DNA from: DASQUK01 sp963813485
GTDB taxonomy: Bacteria > Actinomycetota > Acidimicrobiia > Acidimicrobiales > VFJN01
Direction: 5' to 3'
DNA length: 64,000 bases
Assembly (NCBI GenBank): GCA_963813485.1
Contig: CAWEZE010000004.1
Coordinates: forward strand, 62,001-126,000
Shown here: positions 59,400-64,000 of the stretch, one piece after another
How the letters are laid out: each line of letters opens with the position of its first letter
Position numbering within the stretch: position 1 is the first letter of the stretch
Position numbers and translations under genes: made by a program
The notes under the pieces: model-generated
Databases searched by the model: none
The model's input: only the letters and a program-made list of their open reading frames with translations
What the model was told of the DNA's origin: nothing

Positions 59400-59574
59400 G
59401 GGTCGTCCCACCTCCACCTTCGAGGGTCACCGGGGAGAATTGTCCGGCTCGGAACCGCCATTGCTCCCGAGCAGGGTTTGGAGAAAGTACCAAAGGCCCG
59501 CAGCCCCACCGGCACCGGCCTCAGCCTCAAGTGGAGGTCGATACTTTTCCTCAACCTCTGGTTGTTCTCGCAGC
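59400..59574. promoter_or_regulatory. ftsQ-ftsZ spacer with dyad and repeat motifs
   Basis: 175 bp. It carries GCCTCAAGTGGAGGTC (59524-59539) and CCTCAACCTCTGGTTG (59549-59564). The first is close to the inverse of GACCTCTACTTGAGGTT at 60361-60377 near the ftsQ start (CCTC-N5-GAGG dyad). This may be an operator shared by ftsQ and ftsZ; the regulator is unknown. Confidence 0.45.
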
Positions 59575-60355
59575 CTACGAACACCTCTGGTGACGGGTCA
59601 AGGCCGGACTTCCCGGAACTCGTACATCGAGCAGCTCGAGGCAGGCCGTGTCCACGTCGGCCAGGACGGTCTCGACGGCCACGATCTTGTCGTCGAGATC
59701 GTCGGTGCTGCCGAACCGGATCTCGCCGCCAGAGGCCACGGCTGCGTCCAGGTCGGAGGAGACCGAGGCCACCACGCCGGGCAGGCGCTCGCCCACCGCG
59801 CGCAGGATCGCCAGGGCGTCGCGGGTGCCCCGTCCGAGCTCGTCGCCCTCGGCGATGCGCCCGCGGACGCCGGTCACCTCCGGGAGTCCGGCAGGTGGCT
59901 GGCGGGTTACCTCCAGGACGCGCCCGTCGCCGTCGACCAAGGCCACCCGGCCCTCGGCGACCTCGACAACCGCCACCGGCCGGCGCTCGGTCACGTGGAT
60001 CTCGATCGTCCCGGGCCAGCGGCGCGCCACCGTCGCCTGCGCTATCCAGGGCAGGTCCTCGATGCGGGCCGCGGCCCGATCCACCTCGACGCCGACCATC
60101 GTGTCGCCGGGGCTGATCCCGGCGGCTCTGGCGCACGTCGGCGCTGGCGGTGTGGCCGACGCCGGCGACGCCCACGCGGTCCACGTCGAGGAGCGGCGTC
60201 TGGGTGGCGACGACGGCCGCGACCAGGATGGCGACGGCGCCCAGGGTCACGGTGGCCCGCTTGAGGCGGCGTCTGCCCTGGTCACGGCGCACGGCGATGC
60301 GCCGCGACCGCATGCGCGGATCGACGACGACCGGCGCCGCCTCCCCGGTCTTCAA
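59575..60355 (-). pseudogene. ftsQ: Cell division protein FtsQ, single frameshift
   Basis: The start is probably a TTG at 60355 that overlaps the murB stop (TTGA); ATG 60313 is next. The N-terminal part has VDPRMRSRRIAVRRDQGRRR and one membrane segment (ATVTLGAVAILVAAVVATQT), then POTRA-like VDRVGVAGVGHTASADVR. Near 60128-60133 the frame shifts by one base. Then ARAAGISPGDTMVGVEVDRA, LPWIAQATVARRWPGTIEIH and VTERRPVAVVEVAEG continue to a stop at 59575. The whole reads as an ordinary FtsQ of about 260 aa. As FtsQ is normally essential, an extra base in the data is a likely cause. Confidence 0.88.
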
Positions 60356-61308
60356 CCCTCGACCTCTACTTGAGGTTGAACTCGAGGTTGAGGGTTGTCG
60401 AAGCCCACGAGGCGGGTCTCGGGATGGAGATCGACGCCCGAGTGGTCCCGCACCCGCCGGCGCACCAGCTCCATGAGCGCCCGGACGTCGTCGGCCGAAC
60501 CGCCGGCGTCGGCCTGGAAGAAGTTGGCGTGCTTGGGCGACACCTCGGCCGATCCCAGGCGCAGGCCCTTGCATCCGGCGGCATCGATCAGCCGGCCGGC
60601 CGAGTCGTCGGGAGGGTTGGTGAAGACCGACCCTGCGTTCTGGCCGCCGGGCTGGTTGGCGCGCCGCCAGGCCACGATCTCGGCGATCTCTCGCTCCCCC
60701 GCCGCCCGGTCCCCCGGCCGCAGCCCCAGGGTGGCGGTCACGACGACGTGGTGGGGCGCGACGGCCGACCGCCGGTACCCGAGCCCGAGCTGCGCCACCG
60801 GTACGACCGCGTCGTCCCCCGGGTGCGTCAGGTCGACGACGTGGGCCTCGATCAACGACGCCGCCATGTCGGACCCGTGGCCGCCGGCATTCATCCGCAC
60901 CGCGCCGCCGATCGACCCCGGCACCCCGACCGCCCACTCGAAGCCCGTGAGCCCGGCGCGCACGGTGCGCCGCGCCGCCACCGGGAGCGCCGCCGCGCCG
61001 CCCGCTTCGACCCGGGTGCCGTCGACGGCGATCTCGGCGAAGGCGGGACCGAGCACCACGGCCACGCCCGGGAAGCCCGCGTCCGCCACCAGCAGGTTCG
61101 AGCCCTTGCCCACCACGAGCGTCGGCAGCCCGGTGGCGGCGACCGCCTGAGCCACCCGCCGCAGGTCGTCGACCGACGACGCCTCGACGAACAGGGCTGC
61201 CGGTCCCCCCACCCGGTAGGTGGTCAGCGGCCCCAGCGGTACCTCCCGTCTCGCCAGGCCGTCGAGCAGTTGCGCGGCCTCGCTGACGGCCCCGTCGGGC
61301 TGGGTCAT
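60352..61308 (-). CDS. murB: UDP-N-acetylenolpyruvoylglucosamine reductase
   Basis: 318 aa. Flavoenzyme giving UDP-MurNAc. FAD-binding: VGGPAALFVEASSVDDLRRV, PTLVVGKGSNLLVADAGFPG and LTGFEWAVGVPGSIGGAVRM followed by NAGGHGSDMAA. Catalytic Ser region: NQPGGQNAGSVFTNPPDDSA, and the final Glu in VRDHSGVDLHPETRLVGFD. Type I MurB length. The last codons overlay AACCTC repeats that continue into ftsQ. Confidence 0.96.
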   Translation of the reverse strand: MTQPDGAVSEAAQLLDGLARREVPLGPLTTYRVGGPAALFVEASSVDDLRRVAQAVAATGLPTLVVGKGSNLLVADAGFPGVAVVLGPAFAEIAVDGTRVEAGGAAALPVAARRTVRAGLTGFEWAVGVPGSIGGAVRMNAGGHGSDMAASLIEAHVVDLTHPGDDAVVPVAQLGLGYRRSAVAPHHVVVTATLGLRPGDRAAGEREIAEIVAWRRANQPGGQNAGSVFTNPPDDSAGRLIDAAGCKGLRLGSAEVSPKHANFFQADAGGSADDVRALMELVRRRVRDHSGVDLHPETRLVGFDNPQPRVQPQVEVEG

Positions 61309-61330
61309 GGCCGCGGCTCCCTTCGGCCGA

Positions 61331-62761
61331 TCACCGCCGGTCCTCGAGCATCGCCAGGATGCGCGGGGCGAGCGTGGTCAGGTCCCCCGCTCCCAACGTC
61401 AAGCACAGGTCACCCGGCCGCAGGACGCCCCGCAGCCAGGTCACCACGTCGTCGAGCCGGGGCAGCCAGGCGACGAGCGCCCAGGGGTCGGCGTCCAAGA
61501 CGGCGTCGACCACGAGCTTGCCCGAAACGTCCGGCCGCGGCGTCTCGCCGGCGGCATAGACGTCGGTGACGGCAAGCAGGTCGGCGTCGTGGAACGCGTG
61601 CGCGAAGTCCCGCCAGAGCGCCTCGGTGCGGCTGTAGCGATGGGGCTGGAACACGGCCACGATCCGCCGCCACTGGCCCGTCGCTGCGGCAGCCAGCGCG
61701 GCCGCCACCTCGGTGGGCAGGTGGGCATAGTCGTCGATCACGGTGACGCCCTTGGCCTCGCCGCGGCGCTCGAAGCGCCGGGCCACGCCCCGGAACCCCG
61801 CCAGCGCCGCCGACGCCTCGGCCAGGGGCACCCCGAGACGATGGGCGGCAGCCAGCGCCCCGGTGGCGTTGGCGGCGTTGTGCGCCCCGGGTGCCGCGGG
61901 AACGACCACGTCGACGGTCTCGCCGCTCGGCGCATGGTCGAGCGCGAAGCGGACACCGGAGCCCTCGGGCTCGACCCCGCCCAACCGATACTCGGCGTCG
62001 GCCGAGGTGCCGTAGGTGACCGGCTCCTTGGCGTGGGCCACGAGCGCCGCCGCACCCGGATCGTCGATGCAGAGCACTGCCGGGCCCTCGAGGCCCGCCA
62101 CGAACCCCTCGAAACCGTGGCGGAGCGCCAGCTCGCCACCCCAGTTCTCCAAGTGGTCGGGCTCGACGTTGCTCACGATGCCGGCGTAAGCCCCGAGGGC
62201 GAGGAAGGTGCGGTCGCTCTCGTCGGCCTCGACCACCAACGGGCCACCGCCGCCCCATGCGGCGCTGCGGCCGAGATGCGGGATCGTCGCCCCCACCACA
62301 TAGCCCGGCTCCCGTCCCGTGCCGGCGAGGATCGTGGCCAGTAGGGCGGAGGTCGTTGTCTTGCCGTGGGTGCCTGCCACCGCCACGGTGGTCCGCTGGG
62401 CGCAGATGGCGCCGAGGGCGGTGGAGCGGTGGAGCACGGGGATGCCGCGAGCACGGGCGGCCACGACGTCCGCGTCGTCCGCCGGCGTGGCGGTGGACAC
62501 GATGACCGCCTCGACGTCCTCGCCCAGCTGTGGCGGCTGCGGACCGGTGGACACGCTGACCCCCCGCCCGGTCACCATGGGCAGGAATGGCGTCGTCGCT
62601 GCCGGATCGTGCCCGCTCACCCGGTGTCCCATCTCCACCAGGAGCGTGGCGACGGCGCTCATCCCCGCTCCGCCGACATTGCAGACGTGGAGGCGGCGGG
62701 GCCGGCTGAGGTCGAGCTCGGGCCGGTCCGACGAACCCGGTGTCGCTGTTCGGTCAGCCAC
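61331..62761 (-). CDS. murC: UDP-N-acetylmuramate--L-alanine ligase
   Basis: 476 aa from GTG 62761, overlapping the murG stop by 8 bp. Mur ligase: first domain RLHVCNVGGAGMSAVATLLV, ATP site TTVAVAGTHGKTTTSALLAT, VVEADESDRTFLALGAYAGI, VSNVEPDHLENWGGELALRH, C-terminal VTVIDDYAHLPTEVAAAL and AVFQPHRYSRTEALW. Adds L-Ala to UDP-MurNAc in the cytoplasm. Confidence 0.96.
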   Translation of the reverse strand: MADRTATPGSSDRPELDLSRPRRLHVCNVGGAGMSAVATLLVEMGHRVSGHDPAATTPFLPMVTGRGVSVSTGPQPPQLGEDVEAVIVSTATPADDADVVAARARGIPVLHRSTALGAICAQRTTVAVAGTHGKTTTSALLATILAGTGREPGYVVGATIPHLGRSAAWGGGGPLVVEADESDRTFLALGAYAGIVSNVEPDHLENWGGELALRHGFEGFVAGLEGPAVLCIDDPGAAALVAHAKEPVTYGTSADAEYRLGGVEPEGSGVRFALDHAPSGETVDVVVPAAPGAHNAANATGALAAAHRLGVPLAEASAALAGFRGVARRFERRGEAKGVTVIDDYAHLPTEVAAALAAAATGQWRRIVAVFQPHRYSRTEALWRDFAHAFHDADLLAVTDVYAAGETPRPDVSGKLVVDAVLDADPWALVAWLPRLDDVVTWLRGVLRPGDLCLTLGAGDLTTLAPRILAMLEDRR

Positions 62762-63887
62762 GGGCGTGCTGCTCCACCAACGCGGCGATGGCAGCGGCGG
62801 CGTCGGGGCGCGCCGCCGCCCGGCCGGCCGACGCCATCTGCTCCAGGCGGCGCGGATCGGACAGCAGGGCGTCCACCTCGGCCACAAGGCGCTCGCCGTC
62901 GAGCTCGGCGTTGGGCACCACCACCGCCGCGCCCGCGCGTTCGATGTGACGGGCGTTGGCGGTCTGGTGGTCGGCCGTCACGAACGGCGACGGCACCAGC
63001 ACGGCCGGCAGGCCCACGGCCAACAGCTCGAAGCTGGTGCTCGCCCCCGAGCGGCAGACTGCGATGTCGGCCGCCGCCAGCGAGGTCGGCATGTCGTCGT
63101 CGTACTCCACTGCCTGGTACCGGAGGGGGCCGTCCGCGGGGACCGGCGGGCCGTCGGCGGTGATCTCGGCCCAGTCACGCGAGCCGACCACGTGCCGCAG
63201 ATGCAGGTCGTCGCGCGCCGCCCAGCGCCGCGCCGCGTCGACCGCGGCGCGGTTGATCCGCAGGGCCCCCAGCGATCCACCGAAGACGAGCACCATCCGC
63301 CGGCCGGGCTCGACGTCGAGCTTGGTGCGGGCGGAGGCCGCGTCGCGCACCCGGTCGATGGCCAGCACCTCGGGCCGCACCGGATTGCCGGTCACCACCG
63401 CCCGGGGTAGGGGCGTGCCCTCGAACGACACCGCGCACGCCTTGGCGAACCTGCCCACCAGTCGGTTCGCAGCGCCCGGGGCTGCGTTCTGCTCGGCGAC
63501 CACGATCGGCACGCGCCGCAGGACGGCGACGAGCGCGCACGGCACGCTGGCGTAGCCACCGACCGACACGACCACGCGGGGCTTGCGGCGGCCCACGAGC
63601 CGCCACGCCCGACCGAAGGCCACCAGCAGCGAGAACGCGGAGCGCACGTTCCTCAGGCTGAGTCGGCGCTCGAAGCCGCGGCCAGGAAGCGTCGTCAGCC
63701 CGAACCCCGCCGCCGGAACCAGCCGGGTCTCGATGCCGCGCTCGCTGCCCACGAGCTCGATCGACGCCACTGGGTGTCCCCGGTCGACCAGCGCCCGGGC
63801 GATGGCGATGGCGGGCTGCACGTGCCCGGCGGTGCCGCCCCCGGCGATCAGCGAGAAGCACCCCTGCGCGTGGCGTCCGCGTCGCAT
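62754..63887 (-). CDS. murG: Undecaprenyldiphospho-muramoylpentapeptide N-acetylglucosaminyltransferase
   Basis: 377 aa, ATG 63887 overlapping the ftsW stop (TGATG). Makes lipid II from lipid I. G-loops: LIAGGGTAGHVQPAIAIARA and VVSVGGYASVPCALVAVLRR. The UDP-GlcNAc site region is VFGGSLGALRINRAAVDAAR, with the conserved CRSGASTSFELLAVGLPAVL. Peripheral membrane protein of the dcw cluster. Confidence 0.95.
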   Translation of the reverse strand: MRRGRHAQGCFSLIAGGGTAGHVQPAIAIARALVDRGHPVASIELVGSERGIETRLVPAAGFGLTTLPGRGFERRLSLRNVRSAFSLLVAFGRAWRLVGRRKPRVVVSVGGYASVPCALVAVLRRVPIVVAEQNAAPGAANRLVGRFAKACAVSFEGTPLPRAVVTGNPVRPEVLAIDRVRDAASARTKLDVEPGRRMVLVFGGSLGALRINRAAVDAARRWAARDDLHLRHVVGSRDWAEITADGPPVPADGPLRYQAVEYDDDMPTSLAAADIAVCRSGASTSFELLAVGLPAVLVPSPFVTADHQTANARHIERAGAAVVVPNAELDGERLVAEVDALLSDPRRLEQMASAGRAAARPDAAAAIAALVEQHARG

Positions 63888-64000
63888 CAGCGCCGACCCG
63901 AGGCCGTGGCGCGCGGCGGCAGGCTCGTGGCCCGGGCCTGGCGCGCGACCGAGAGCAGCAGGCCGCCGGCGGCCATGGTGAACAGGAGCGACGAGCCTCC
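63887..64000 (-). CDS. ftsW: FtsW/RodA/SpoVE-family protein, C-terminal fragment
   Basis: Only the last 37 codons are in the window; the gene continues past 64000. The visible end GGSSLLFTMAAGGLLLSVAR is the conserved FtsW tail (PFxSxGGSSLxxx), then a basic tail (QARATSLPPRATASGRR). It is a lipid II polymerase of the septum. The stop overlaps the murG start. Confidence 0.85.
   Translation of the reverse strand, partial: GGSSLLFTMAAGGLLLSVARQARATSLPPRATASGRR

Noticed and set aside
1..64000. tRNA, rRNA or mobile-element genes
   Set aside because: I looked for T-loop words (GTTCRA with a paired arm), rRNA landmarks, transposase and integrase motifs and saw none I could support.

Overview
The window is a high-GC chromosomal segment from an actinobacterium. 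The best markers are a mycothiol synthase gene (mshD), a bacterial proteasome activator (bpa), a split his/trp locus, a complete-looking menaquinone gene set, and a dcw cell-division cluster in the order ftsW-murG-murC-murB-ftsQ-ftsZ-pgeF-yggS-sepF-yggT-divIVA. Gene content and order fit a member of the class Acidimicrobiia or a close relative. That placement is inference from gene content, not a phylogeny. I see no transposase, integrase, phage gene, tRNA, rRNA or CRISPR array.

Layout. Positions 1-4031 hold a partial monooxygenase, a membrane J-protein, ygfZ, trpE and hisI on the minus strand. Positions 4079-6760 hold three exported proteins of unknown function, two of which look like diverged paralogues. 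Positions 6837-10725 hold a solitary GroES-like gene, a DUF2087 regulator, hisF-hisA-hisH and a histidine phosphatase. Positions 10792-15181 hold a beta-propeller gene and a two-component system with two secreted paralogous proteins. Positions 15254-18206 hold hisB-hisC-hisD. Positions 18267-26617 hold DNA repair (nth), a CapA-like gene, mshD, a VIT1-type transporter, rlmN, a nucleotidyltransferase, a MaoC hydratase and an M50 protease. Positions 26684-35401 hold menG, menF, menD, menH, menA, an ABC-2 exporter and menE. Positions 35420-41260 hold redox and hot-dog enzymes and one unknown gene. Positions 41364-49264 hold dnaE, a degenerate GGDEF membrane protein, bpa, a phosphodiesterase and an Rrf2 regulator. 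Positions 49347-54613 hold rluD, lspA, dksA-like and ileS. Positions 54760-64000 hold the dcw cluster.

Together the genes cover histidine and tryptophan synthesis (HisI, HisF, HisA, HisH, HisB, HisC, HisD, TrpE), menaquinone synthesis (MenF, MenD, MenH, MenE, MenA, MenG), peptidoglycan precursor synthesis with septum assembly (MurG, MurC, MurB, FtsQ, FtsZ, SepF, DivIVA, FtsW), and translation or lipoprotein processing (IleS, LspA, RluD, RlmN).

Two things stand out beyond the gene list. First, the segment carries several families of short palindromic repeats. Some sit at gene ends and supply or touch stop codons. Others are read in frame inside trpE, ileS, a yyaL-type gene and probably an ABC permease. 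One family (about 120 bp, near 1.84 kb and 54.6 kb, with a partial copy at 20.77 kb) keeps a 10-bp helix through compensatory changes between copies, which suggests a selected nucleic-acid structure. Second, single-base frame breaks affect mshD, rlmN, menD (two) and ftsQ. Because ftsQ is normally essential, sequence error is a serious explanation and should be excluded before calling these pseudogenes.
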